A DNA stretch of 64,000 bases. It comes from Stappia sp. WLB 29. GTDB taxonomy: Bacteria > Pseudomonadota > Alphaproteobacteria > Rhizobiales > Stappiaceae. This document shows positions 31,393-39,332 of this stretch, piece by piece. Under the pieces are notes generated by a model. That model was not told where the DNA came from. It ran no database searches and was given only the letters and a program-made list of their open reading frames with translations. Numbering within the stretch: the stretch's first letter is position 1; each line of letters starts with the position of its first letter. The position numbers were made by a program, and so were the translations under genes. Location of the stretch: contig NZ_JALBGD010000006.1 in assembly GCF_023507705.1 (NCBI RefSeq), forward strand, positions 1-64,000, written 5' to 3'.

Positions 31393-33321
31393 ATGAAACT
31401 CATTCACCTTACCCTTGATCAACTGTCCCCCTCGCGGGTCAATGTCCGCAAGAAGGGCGGCAAGGAGATCGCCGATCTGCTTCCCTCCATCCGGCGGCTC
31501 GGCATCCTGCAACCGCTTCTGGTGCGCAAAGGCGCGGACGGCTACGAGGTCGTTGCCGGACAGCGGCGGCTGGCCGCCCTCACAGCGCTGGCCGCAGAGG
31601 GGATTGCCGACCCCGTGCCCGTCATCGTCATGCAGGACGGAGACGACGCCACCGCAATCGAGGCTTCGCTCACCGAGAACATCGCCCGTCTGCCGATGGA
31701 CGAGATCGACCAGTACAAGGCCTTTGCCGCCCTGCGCGGCGAGGGGCTGGAGATCGGCGACATTGCCGCGCGCTTCGGCGTGAGCGAACGGCTGGTCACC
31801 CAGCGGCTGGCGATTGCCGGTATCATCGAGCCGGTGCTCAACGCCTATCGCCGCGACGAGATCAGCGCCGAGACGCTCCGCATCCTCACCATGGCAACGC
31901 CGCGCCAGCAAAGGGACTGGTGGAAGCTGTTCAAGGACAAGGACAGTTACGCGCCCTATGGCAACGGTTTGCGGAGCTGGCTTTTCGGCGGCGGTCAGAT
32001 CCCGCTGGACCACGCCCTGTTCGATCTGGAGCAGTACAAGGGGCCGATCATCTCCGACCTGTTCAGCGAGGCGCGCTACTTCGGCGATGTGCAGGCCTTC
32101 TGGACCCTGCAACATGCGGCGATTGCCGCGCGGCGCGAGGCCTATCTCGCCAAGGGCTGGGAGGCGGTGGTCGTGCTCGATATCGGCCAGCACGTGCCGC
32201 GCTGGGACTACGTGAAGGTTCCCAAGGCGCGCGGCGGCAAGGTCTATGTCTCCATGACCGCAGACGGCGAGGTGAGCTTCCTTGAAGGCTACCTGCCCGA
32301 GCGCGAGGCGCGGCGCAGGCAGAAGCAGGAGGCCGAGGGCGGCAAGCCCGATGGCGCACCGCTTCCCTCCACCGTGGCGCGGGGCGAGCTGACCAAGGCG
32401 ATGCACAACTATATCGGCCTGCACAAGCATGCGGCGGTGCGCACCGAACTGCTGGCCCATCCGCGCATTGCCCTGCGGCTGACGGTGGCGCACATGATCG
32501 CAGGCTCCGGCCTGTGGAAGCTGGAGGCCGACCGCCAGAAGGCGGCAAGCCCCGCCATTCAGGAAAGCCTTGCCGCCTCGCTTGCCGAACAGGGCTTTGC
32601 CGAGGAACGCCGCCGCATCCATCTGCTTCTGGGTCTCGACGACACGGACGCGGAAGACGATGCGGACAGCGAAGCCGAGCCGGATGCAGAGGCAGGCGCG
32701 GAGGCTGAAACCGACGAGGACGAGGCCGCCCTCGAGCACGACAGCCACACCGTCCGGCGGGACGGGCCTGTGGTCTTCCATGGGCAGGGACACTGGCTCG
32801 AGAGCCGTTGTCTTGCGCGCATCTTCGAGAGCCTGATGCATATGGAAGACAGTACGGTCATGCGCATTCTCACCTTTGCCATGGCCGAGACGCTGGAGGC
32901 TCAAACGGGCATGGTGGATGCGCTGGGGCTTCTGCTCGGCACCGACATGCGCAACTGGTGGGCACCGGACGAGGTCTTCTTCGATCTCCTGCGCGACAAG
33001 CAGGCGATCAACGCCATGGTGCGGGAAGTCGCCGGAGACGTGACCGCCGGAGCGCATGCGCTCTCCACCGCAAAGATCCAGAAGAAGATCGTGGCCGACT
33101 GCCTCAACGGAACCCGCACCGGCGAGGTCAAGGCAGGGGAGTGGGTCCCGCCCTACATGGCCTTCCCGCCCAAGGGCTACACCACCCGTTTCGAAGGGCC
33201 CATCACGCCGGACTGGCCGCAAAAGTCATCGGGCCGCGAGACAGGCACCGAGCACAGCTCCGCCGCCGAGGTCGAAGACCTCGATCTCGGTGATCGCGGC
33301 GATGTCAGCGAAGCGGCATAG
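31393..33321 (+). CDS. ParB/Spo0J-like protein of the mobile element
   Basis: The 642-residue protein starts with a ParB N-terminal domain (SVRKK-like VNVRKKGGKEIADLLPSI, then GILQPLLVRKGADGYEVVAGQRRLAAL), continues with TENIARLPMDEIDQYKAFAAL and an HTH (IGDIAARFGVSERLVTQRLA). A long C-terminal extension follows with an acidic linker (DTDAEDDADSEAEPDAEAGA) around residue 425, so it is not a plain partition ParB. Such long ParB-like proteins are common on conjugative elements, and their role (partition, transfer or antirestriction) is unsettled. The ATG at 31393 follows AGGAGACTACCCCC. No ParA gene is adjacent. Confidence 0.85.
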   Translation: MKLIHLTLDQLSPSRVNVRKKGGKEIADLLPSIRRLGILQPLLVRKGADGYEVVAGQRRLAALTALAAEGIADPVPVIVMQDGDDATAIEASLTENIARLPMDEIDQYKAFAALRGEGLEIGDIAARFGVSERLVTQRLAIAGIIEPVLNAYRRDEISAETLRILTMATPRQQRDWWKLFKDKDSYAPYGNGLRSWLFGGGQIPLDHALFDLEQYKGPIISDLFSEARYFGDVQAFWTLQHAAIAARREAYLAKGWEAVVVLDIGQHVPRWDYVKVPKARGGKVYVSMTADGEVSFLEGYLPEREARRRQKQEAEGGKPDGAPLPSTVARGELTKAMHNYIGLHKHAAVRTELLAHPRIALRLTVAHMIAGSGLWKLEADRQKAASPAIQESLAASLAEQGFAEERRRIHLLLGLDDTDAEDDADSEAEPDAEAGAEAETDEDEAALEHDSHTVRRDGPVVFHGQGHWLESRCLARIFESLMHMEDSTVMRILTFAMAETLEAQTGMVDALGLLLGTDMRNWWAPDEVFFDLLRDKQAINAMVREVAGDVTAGAHALSTAKIQKKIVADCLNGTRTGEVKAGEWVPPYMAFPPKGYTTRFEGPITPDWPQKSSGRETGTEHSSAAEVEDLDLGDRGDVSEAA

Positions 33322-33333
33322 CGCGAAATTTTT

Positions 33334-33364
33334 CGCTCCGCCGGACCAGAGGTCCGGCGGAGCG
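33334..33364. terminator. Perfect 14-bp hairpin after the ParB-like gene
   Basis: Arms CGCTCCGCCGGACC (33334-33347) and GGTCCGGCGGAGCG (33351-33364) flank AGA just past the ParB-like stop at 33321. No T-run follows on the plus strand, so termination is likely but not classical. Confidence 0.6.
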
Positions 33365-33559
33365 ATCTGCACAAAACGCTATGATCTTGGTTCAATTTCG
33401 AACGTCTGGGTTGGCAGGAGCGAACGGATGGTTTTTGGGTGGCTACGCCGCGATAGCTACCGTCACCGGCCCAAGGGCATTGGCAGAAACAGGGGCATGA
33501 GTCACCGTCCCGCCTGTGGTCGGTAACCTCACCCCTCTGCCTGATGCCGTCGGTTTGTT

Positions 33560-33614
33560 CCAGAAGCCGCATTATTGGGCGTGAAGACATGCCGCCCGAT
33601 AATGCGGCTTCTGG
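33560..33614. repeat. Large 22-bp palindrome (55 bp) between convergent genes
   Basis: A 22-nt arm at 33560-33581 pairs with 33593-33614 with one mismatch (G-T in the stem), around an 11-nt loop. It lies between the ParB-like gene and the convergent winged-helix gene, ending 4 bp from the latter's stop. It could be a terminator or a single-strand initiation or transfer structure. Confidence 0.7.
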
Positions 33615-33618
33615 CACC

Positions 33619-34323
33619 CTAATAGGGGTCGTCAAAATCATGGGTGACGGAACCGAGACCAAAATCATCCTGCCGTCCTGCCGTGCCCATGTGCATGCGA
33701 GTATGCAGGTGGCATAGTCGATAGGCATTTGAGATCCCCAACTCGCTCTGAGTGCTCTGCAGGCGCTCGACATGGACAAGGCCGTTCGCGCCGAGGACCG
33801 TTAGGGCGTTCTTGATGTAGTTTTCCTTGATACCCGAGGTCTCCTCGATCTTCCCGTAGCTGATTTGCGCCATGTTGGTGTCGCGGTTCCTGCGTGCCGC
33901 GAACAGGAAATACAGCTTCATCGCGTCGAGTTCGGCGCGCCGTCGTAGGCGGAACTCCGACAGCCCAAGTATTTCGCCGCCACGGTACAGCCCGCGCGCG
34001 GGCACCTTAGCCCAATGTTGAGTCGGATTGTAGTCACGCACGCCTATGCTGCTGCGTCCCTCGGGCTTGGGCACGATCATCTCGCGTCGCTGCAGGAGCT
34101 TAAGCGCGGACGACAACTTCTGTCGGCTGATCGAGGTCGCTGTCGTGAGTTGGTCATAGGTGACATGCGCGACGCCGGTATCCGGCTCCATGTGATTGAG
34201 GATGGCGAGATAGGTCATCAGGGCGGCCAGGTTGTCCGACCCCTCGTCACCCCAGCGAAATCGCTTGAGACGGCCGTCGTTAATCCAGGCGATCGGCATC
34301 TTGGTGAATTGCGGTAGCTTCAT
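33619..34323 (-). CDS. Winged-helix DNA-binding protein (replication- or regulation-like)
   Basis: The 234-residue product starts KLPQFTKMPIAWINDGRLKRF and has two helix-turn-helix-like parts: VTYDQLTTATSISRQKLSSALKLLQRREMIV (a winged-helix pattern) and ISYGKIEETSGIKENYIKNALTVLGANGLV (another). Two such domains in tandem resemble plasmid replication initiators or DnaT-like helix proteins, but no specific family is recognised. The start at 34323 (over a longer in-frame reading) comes after a small membrane-protein gene 7 bp upstream on the same strand. A palindrome GTATCTAGATAC sits upstream of both. Confidence 0.75.
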   Translation of the reverse strand: MKLPQFTKMPIAWINDGRLKRFRWGDEGSDNLAALMTYLAILNHMEPDTGVAHVTYDQLTTATSISRQKLSSALKLLQRREMIVPKPEGRSSIGVRDYNPTQHWAKVPARGLYRGGEILGLSEFRLRRRAELDAMKLYFLFAARRNRDTNMAQISYGKIEETSGIKENYIKNALTVLGANGLVHVERLQSTQSELGISNAYRLCHLHTRMHMGTAGRQDDFGLGSVTHDFDDPY

Positions 34324-34330
34324 GCGTCCC

Positions 34331-34462
34331 TCACTTCGCCACCGCATAGACGACATAGATCGCAAACGTCGCAAGCCCGATCCCCGCGAGAGCGATCAGT
34401 CCGTTCAGACGGTCGGTTGGGAGGTCAAAAATCTTGGAAAGGAAGTCGAAAATGCTCTGCAT
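34331..34462 (-). CDS. 43-residue single-pass membrane protein
   Basis: This short gene has a strong ribosome site (AGGAG, 6 bp before the ATG at 34462) and encodes a 43-residue protein with an amphipathic N-terminus (QSIFDFLSKIFDLPTDRL) and one membrane helix (GLIALAGIGLATFAIYVVY). Its stop lies 7 bp before the winged-helix gene, so they form an operon. The size and layout resemble small toxins or membrane sensors. It was found by reading the strand directly and needs a proteomic check. Confidence 0.66.
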   Translation of the reverse strand: MQSIFDFLSKIFDLPTDRLNGLIALAGIGLATFAIYVVYAVAK

Positions 34463-34515
34463 ACGAAGCTCCTATTCTTGAGTTGAGCCTCATTATTTGC
34501 AGAAGGGACCCAATA

Positions 34516-34649
34516 GTATCTAGATACAATCCAACAAAATATAACGCAAGGAATCCCATATAATCAAATGATATCAGGTGTATATGGATTTCAGATATGG
34601 TCTATATCATTCCCTGATTCAGTTCACGAAACGGCGTCCGTGAACTGAA
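34516..34649 (-). promoter_or_regulatory. AT-rich promoter region with palindromic operator and hairpin
   Basis: GTATCTAGATAC at 34516-34527 is a perfect 12-bp palindrome about 55 bp upstream of the 34462 start. A second inverted repeat has 11-bp arms at 34618-34628 and 34639-34649. The region is AT-rich against the GC-rich element, as promoters of autoregulated genes often are. Confidence 0.6.
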
Positions 34650-34667
34650 GTCAGGCGAAAGCGCCTC

Positions 34668-35357
34668 TTAAGGACTACCATGGACGGCGCGGATGAAGTC
34701 ATCGCGGGCCAAGTGACACAAGGCGAACTCGCCCTTCTTTAACGGTCCGCCGAGGCGGCGCGATACGCTTTCGCTTGCGAGGTAAAATACGTTTCCCTGA
34801 AACTCGAAAAAAACATGCGCGGCCGCGCGCTTCCATTTTTCGATGAACTGCTTGCTACGCCCCATCCAGCGCATCACGGCATAGGTGTGACCGTTGAGCT
34901 GATAGGTTCGCGAGCCGAAATCAAGAGAGAAGCCGAAACTGTATCCGTTGAAGTTGGCCTCGTTGTGAATATGCACGAGCCAGAACATGCGATGCGCCTT
35001 CATATAGAACGCTTCTCGCGCCACGCGCTCTTCCTCGGAAATGGATGAATGCTGCAACTCCAGCACGGTGGGCTGCGGCGTGCCGACACCGCAGAGAACA
35101 TCAGCGCGGTGGCGTTCGCCCGTCGCCGGATCTACCAGCGCGATTTCGCGGCAGGACAGATCGAACCGCTCTTTCCATCCAAGATGCCAAGCCCCTTCCG
35201 GCTCGCTCCATGGATCGCAGTCGCCTGCCTTATGTCGCCAATGACGGACGTTCTCGACGGGAATAACGGCCGTGAGCTGTCCGCCGCAGTCGCAGACCGT
35301 ACGCTCGCCCCTTTCCAGCGGCGGCCGCTTTACTCCGTGAACCCAAGCATAGAGCAT
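34668..35357 (-). CDS. CoiA-like (PD-(D/E)xK) nuclease-fold protein
   Basis: The 229-residue product has a CoiA-type core: an N-terminal Cys pair (TVCDCGGQL), then VRHWRHKAGDCDPWSEPEGAW, an ADVLCG strand, and VLELQHSSISEEERVAREAFY, where D and E-x-Q match the PD-(D/E)xK nuclease active-site pattern of CoiA. It probably processes or stores incoming DNA; CoiA proteins act in transformation. It is a single gene with AT-rich DNA behind it, in the maintenance block. Confidence 0.75.
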   Translation of the reverse strand: MLYAWVHGVKRPPLERGERTVCDCGGQLTAVIPVENVRHWRHKAGDCDPWSEPEGAWHLGWKERFDLSCREIALVDPATGERHRADVLCGVGTPQPTVLELQHSSISEEERVAREAFYMKAHRMFWLVHIHNEANFNGYSFGFSLDFGSRTYQLNGHTYAVMRWMGRSKQFIEKWKRAAAHVFFEFQGNVFYLASESVSRRLGGPLKKGEFALCHLARDDFIRAVHGSP

Positions 35358-35380
35358 TCGGTCTACCTCGTTGCTTGATG

Positions 35381-35668
35381 TTACGGCGTCGTCGCATGCT
35401 CAAGGCTGATCTTCAGCCGTGACCCCGTCGCCGCCGCATAGCGCTGCAGGGCCTTCATCGACGGGCTGACGCGGCCGCTTTCCAGCTTGGCGATATAGGA
35501 CTGCGAGGTCTGCATCTTCCGGGCAACCTCTTCCTGGGTCATGTCCGCTTCGGCGCGGGCGCGGATCAGCGCCTCGGCAATCGAAAACTCTTCCGCCAGG
35601 GCTTCGTACTCGGCGCGCACGTCGGGGCGCTCCAGCAACGTCTTTTTCAGTTCATTCAGCTTCGTCAT
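35381..35668 (-). CDS. higA: HigA-type XRE antitoxin
   Basis: The 95-residue protein is a helix-turn-helix antitoxin: MTQEEVARKMQTSQSYIAKLESGRVSPSMKAL is an XRE fold, preceded by an N-terminal helix (LLERPDVRAEYEALAEEFSI). It overlaps the toxin stop by 4 bp (ATGA), so the toxin lies first, as in HigBA. It likely represses its own operon via an operator near 35986-36020. Confidence 0.88.
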   Translation of the reverse strand: MTKLNELKKTLLERPDVRAEYEALAEEFSIAEALIRARAEADMTQEEVARKMQTSQSYIAKLESGRVSPSMKALQRYAAATGSRLKISLEHATTP

Positions 35669-35985
35669 GTCACGTCCTCCGCCCGCTTCAAGGCGAGCTC
35701 AATCTCACGGCGCGGGGTCTTCTGCGTTTTCTTGGCAAACACCCGGACCACGACCACCCGCTTTGGCCTTGCCACCACATAAAGGGCGCGGGAAATGCCA
35801 TCTCTGCCCTTCATCCGGATTTCCCAAAGCGGGCCTTCCAGATGCTTCACATGGGGTTCGCGAACGCGTTCCAGCCCCAGCGACTGGATCAACTCGCCAA
35901 TCCGTAGGAACTTGGCGATCTGATCGGCCGGGAGCGCTTCCAGCTCCGCATCGACCGTCGCGTTGAGTGTTTCAACAACCCACAT
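35665..35985 (-). CDS. higB: HigB-type (RelE superfamily) toxin
   Basis: The 106-residue protein has a RelE/HigB-like fold: residues ADQIAKFLRIGELIQSLGLE, then LEGPLWEIRMKGRDGISRALYVV, ending VVVVRVFAKKTQKTPRREIE, the LWELR and FxKKTxKTP pattern of phage-derived Gp49-like HigB toxins. The toxin is likely a ribosome-dependent mRNA nuclease (family inference). It is upstream of higA. The ATG at 35985 was chosen over an earlier in-frame codon because the conserved helix starts there. The ribosome site is weak. Confidence 0.86.
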   Translation of the reverse strand: MWVVETLNATVDAELEALPADQIAKFLRIGELIQSLGLERVREPHVKHLEGPLWEIRMKGRDGISRALYVVARPKRVVVVRVFAKKTQKTPRREIELALKRAEDVT

Positions 35986-36219
35986 GATCAATATATCAAA
36001 TCTGACATGATTTTGCAATCATCGTGTTATTCCCGCCGGTCGTGCGGTCCCGTTCCGATACAGCGGCAACACAACCGAGGACGGTCATCCTCTCGCGCGT
36101 GCAGCGGAGCGGCGCGCCCCTTTCCCTGACTCCCGCGAATGCGCTGTCGGGCGAGGATTTTAAGCGTGTTCCCATACGGTTAAGGCTAGCGGATTCGGCT
36201 GTTTGCCGCCAGTTGTTGT

Positions 36220-36813
36220 TCAACACGAGGCAACCGCCGCCTCGTGCCGCCGCAGGGTGCGCACGAGCGTCCAGCGGGCCACGCCGAGGGTGCGGGCCGC
36301 CGCGCTCGCCGACAAACCCTTCTGCTCGATCAGGTGACGGGCCTTGCGGATGTCGCGTTGGCTCAAGGCGGGAGGCCGCCCGATCCGCGCGCCGCGCTTG
36401 CGCGCGGCAGCCATACCCTCGCGGGTGCGCTGGGACAGTGTGCGCCGCTCGAACTCCGCCAAGGCCGAGATCATCGTGTAGACGAAAATGCCGGCCGGTG
36501 TGGACGTGTCGATGTTGAGATTGGCGATCCGGAAATGCACCCCGCGAGCGCGTAGCGCCTCGGCATGGGTGAGCGCATCGACCACCGAACGAAACACCCG
36601 GTCGAGATCCCACACCACCAGCGTGTCACCGGGGGAGAGGCGCGCCAGCACTCTGTCGAGGACGGGCCGGCTGTGGCCGCAGGCGGAGACGGTCTCGATA
36701 TGGAGCTCGTCGCAGAACTGGCGCAGGCCCTCGACCTGGCGGTCATGGCGCTGCTCGGGGGTGGACACGCGGATGTATGCGATCTTTTTGTTCTTTTTCA
36801 ATGGCTTGCTCAC
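36220..36813 (-). CDS. Serine resolvase/invertase (second small copy)
   Basis: The 197-residue recombinase has AYIRVSTPEQRHDRQVEGLR (catalytic Ser in RVST), DLDRVFRSVVDAL, SALAEFERRTLSQRTREGMAA and a C-terminal HTH (SASAAARTLGVARWTLVRTL). It is distinct from the copy at 22294, and two residues of the catalytic arginine set are replaced relative to DRLGRS (here DRVFRS). The start is GTG at 36813 with a weak ribosome site; an alternative TTG lies four codons later. It is a single gene near the higBA pair. Confidence 0.88.
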   Translation of the reverse strand: MSKPLKKNKKIAYIRVSTPEQRHDRQVEGLRQFCDELHIETVSACGHSRPVLDRVLARLSPGDTLVVWDLDRVFRSVVDALTHAEALRARGVHFRIANLNIDTSTPAGIFVYTMISALAEFERRTLSQRTREGMAAARKRGARIGRPPALSQRDIRKARHLIEQKGLSASAAARTLGVARWTLVRTLRRHEAAVASC

Positions 36814-36960
36814 TTCCTGCCTGTCTCGAAACCGTCCCCTATTGCTCCTGCCGCCTTGCCTGGCGGGTGTGATCGGTCACGGGCTCTCAAGGCCCTGATT
36901 TCTATAAAAGTATACCAAATTTTGGGCGTATTATTCAAATACTCACAAAACGGGACGGTT

Positions 36961-37329
36961 TTGAGCGGTTGGGAAACAGTAAAAAGAAGCGTTAGAGCAG
37001 GTCTTTCCGGGGTCCTGTTCTTCCTCGCGACCGGTGTTCATCCGGCCTATGCCACCGACATGACTGCGGGTGTCGTGCTCCGGGAAATGCCGAGCAACGA
37101 GTTCGTGGTCTATGTCGCCGGTATCGTAGAAGGGCTTGCCTATGCCCGCTTCAGGAAAGACAGCGTGGCGGCTGGCCGGAAGGTCGAAGACGGCATGCAG
37201 TGCATTCGCGATTGGTACCACAACAACCCTGAGAGCATCCTCAAGGTCGAGGAGGCGTTCCGCCAGCACGACAAATACCCGCCTTGGGTTGTTCTCGCCG
37301 CTATGGTCAAAAAGGAGTGCGGCGAATGA
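36961..37329 (+). CDS. Exported Rap1a/Tai-like small protein
   Basis: The start is uncertain. The likeliest is TTG at 36961, giving 122 residues with a signal peptide (GLSGVLFFLATGVHPAYA, cleavage after AYA), then EFVVYVAGIVEGLAYARF, QCIRDWYHNNPESI, and PPWVVLAAMVKKEC, which match the Rap1a/Tai immunity-like pattern with Cys positions. It is probably periplasmic. Rap1a-family members are type VI immunity proteins or colonization factors, so the role here is not determined. It overlaps the next gene by ATGA. Confidence 0.62.
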   Translation: MSGWETVKRSVRAGLSGVLFFLATGVHPAYATDMTAGVVLREMPSNEFVVYVAGIVEGLAYARFRKDSVAAGRKVEDGMQCIRDWYHNNPESILKVEEAFRQHDKYPPWVVLAAMVKKECGE

Positions 37330-38099
37330 TGCATCAGCCCGCCATCGGTGATCTCGGTCGCGTCTTCCGCACAAGCGCCGGTCTTGCCGCGCATTTGCGG
37401 GCGTTCCAGCGCCAGCAGGAGGAAGAGCGTCTGCGCCGCGACCGTCGTCAGGATGCGCAGGGCGATGAAGCCGAACTGATGGACTTTGCCATGGTGATGG
37501 TCTCCGCCAGCGAGATGGAGACATTCCGCGTCGAACTCGACAGCTATGATACCGCCACCATTGCCGCCTTGCAGGAAAACGAGGTCGCTCTGGAACGGGC
37601 GCTGAAAGAGCAGGAAGAGTTGTTGTTGCGCGCCCACGTGTTGCCCGACGGTCGGCGCGTGTTCAAGACCGAGGATGGCTCTCGGGTTTTCGATGAACAT
37701 GGCCAGGAACTGGCTAACTCGGTCATTGATCCGGTTCTGGTCGAGGACGGTCGCCCGAGTTGGGAGACCTACAAGCCGCGTCTTGAGGAAAAGATGCGGT
37801 TGCTCGACGAACGTCGCAATCTTCTTGAGTACCAGCAGAAGCTGGACGCAGCGCGCGAGCGGATCGATGCGGGCGAGATCTCGCGCGAGGAGTGCGACGA
37901 GATGCGCGACGAGTTGAAGACCGCCATGCCCGATGCCGTGCGCGTGCAGGTTCCGGAACTGGCCTCCGAGGTCACGATGGACACGGACGTCACGACGCCG
38001 TCTTCCTCCGGTCTCGCCGCCGACACCGGTCTTGCCATCCAGGACGACATGATCCCGTCCTCCTTTACCCCCGCATCCATCCCCGGCCTCACCCGATAG
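37326..38099 (+). CDS. Coiled-coil protein coupled to the Rap1a-like gene
   Basis: The 257-residue product is rich in E, R and L and mostly coiled coil: LAAHLRAFQRQQEEERLRRD, VALERALKEQEELLLRAHVL, RLLDERRNLLEYQQKLDAAR. A short beta-like insert (LPDGRRVFKTEDGSRVFDEH) separates the coils. It begins with ATG overlapping the previous stop and ends with a low-complexity tail. No family is assigned. As it is co-transcribed with an exported protein, an effector or scaffold role is possible. Confidence 0.68.
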   Translation: MMHQPAIGDLGRVFRTSAGLAAHLRAFQRQQEEERLRRDRRQDAQGDEAELMDFAMVMVSASEMETFRVELDSYDTATIAALQENEVALERALKEQEELLLRAHVLPDGRRVFKTEDGSRVFDEHGQELANSVIDPVLVEDGRPSWETYKPRLEEKMRLLDERRNLLEYQQKLDAARERIDAGEISREECDEMRDELKTAMPDAVRVQVPELASEVTMDTDVTTPSSSGLAADTGLAIQDDMIPSSFTPASIPGLTR

Positions 38100-38211
38100 G
38101 GGTGGCGTCGCGAAAAAACGGGGAGCAGTGGCGCCTCTCGCGTCTTATCCTTTGTAATTGCTTATGTTTTTTTGCTTGGCCTCGACCCGGCAATCGTGGC
38201 AAAATACTCTT

Positions 38212-38448
38212 ATGGCTGACCACAATACCCTGTCCGACGATATCAGCCGCCGTATCGATGCATTGGCGGCGCGCTCTTCCCTGACCCGCGAGCGGATCAT
38301 CGAGGATGCGCTCAGCCATGGCCGCTCGCTTGCCTGGCAGGAAAAATGGATCGCCGGGGTGCAGGAGGGAATCGAGGACGCCGACAACGGCCGCTTCGCC
38401 TCCGAGGAAGAGATAGCCGCCGTCCTGAACAAATACTCTCAAGCGTAA
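38212..38448 (+). CDS. parD: CopG/ParD-type RHH antitoxin
   Basis: The 78-residue protein begins with a ribbon-helix-helix: LSDDISRRIDALAARSSLTRERIIEDAL, the typical RHH strand and two helices, then a C-terminal toxin-binding segment (WQEKWIAGVQEGIEDADNGR). It is followed by the ParE-type gene 8 bp away. ATG at 38212 is chosen to match the antitoxin length; an upstream in-frame start would add a hydrophobic stretch. Confidence 0.85.
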   Translation: MADHNTLSDDISRRIDALAARSSLTRERIIEDALSHGRSLAWQEKWIAGVQEGIEDADNGRFASEEEIAAVLNKYSQA

Positions 38449-38456
38449 CCGGACAC

Positions 38457-38744
38457 GTGCGGATCGTCTGGACCACAAGATACCTGAACGAGCTCGCGGC
38501 AATCAGCGACTACATTGCCCAGCACAACCCCGCAGCCGCATCCCGTGTCCTCCACGCCATCCACACCACGACCGGCAAGCTGCTTTCGGCCAATCCCTTC
38601 ATTGGTCGTCGCGGCGAAATCAGCGGAACCCGCGAACTCGTCATCCCTGGCACGCCCTATATCGTCGCCTATCGGGTGACGGATTCCGAGGTCCAGATCC
38701 TCTTCGTGCAACACGGCGCGCGCCAATGGCCCGATGAGGCCTGA
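38457..38744 (+). CDS. parE: ParE/RelE-family toxin
   Basis: The 95-residue protein shows the ParE fold: VRIVWTTRYLNELAAISDYI, then NPFIGRRGEISGTRELVI and PYIVAYRVTDSEVQILFVQH. It begins at a GTG (38457). ParE toxins inhibit gyrase, though RelE-like activity is also possible. It forms a TA pair with the preceding RHH gene; together with higBA it should stabilise the element. Confidence 0.87.
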   Translation: MRIVWTTRYLNELAAISDYIAQHNPAAASRVLHAIHTTTGKLLSANPFIGRRGEISGTRELVIPGTPYIVAYRVTDSEVQILFVQHGARQWPDEA

Positions 38745-39332
38745 TCCAACTTCCTGACGATCGCTTGTGGGTATGAAACCCGCGCCTGTCGCTGATCAAC
38801 GCGGTGCTGTCGGTGCTACTTCTCTACTTGCCTTGTGCCCAGCATGCTCCTCGCGCGCCCTCGGCCTGATCTCCCGTTCGTCACTGTTCGCAACCGGCCT
38901 CACCACCTCGCTGGTGTTCCGCCCCCGATAGCACCACCCGAGCGGTGATGACGCCGCCGAGGTGGTCTCGGGAGCTGAGACGGACGCGCTTCTCTTTGAT
39001 CCGCCGCCGTTTGTCCCTGGCTGTTCCAGCAGCAACACCATGAACGCCGCCATCTCCTGAGCTCGATCCGTTTCCCGCTCTCCGGTGCCGTCACTGTCCC
39101 CGGGCCATGCCTCCTTGGTGCCCACCATCCTGGCCGCGCCGCCTGCGGCCTTTGCTGGCTGTCCTGGCAGGGGAGGCGCGCCCTTGCAACGGCATGGGCC
39201 GTCTTTCCGCTTCGCCCGCCCACTCGCTTGCCGCTCCGCTCGCTCGGGGTGCAAGGGCGCGCCTCTCCCTGCCTCTCCGGACGCCGTCAGGCCGCAGTGG
39301 TCGCGGCCTCAACAGGCACAAGGAGATACATC
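38745..39332 (+). promoter_or_regulatory. Long stem-loop region upstream of ardC (Frpo-like candidate)
   Basis: No gene is seen in these 588 bases. At 39175-39188 GGCGCGCCCTTGCA pairs perfectly with 39250-39263. With a one-base bulge the stem extends outward to about 39166-39273, around a 61-nt loop. Smaller hairpins lie at 39132-39150 (GGCCGC/GCGGCC) and 39289-39309 (AGGCCGC/GCGGCCT). The RBS AAGGAGA and ATG of ardC follow. This is the shape of a single-strand promoter that fires after DNA entry. Confidence 0.6.
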
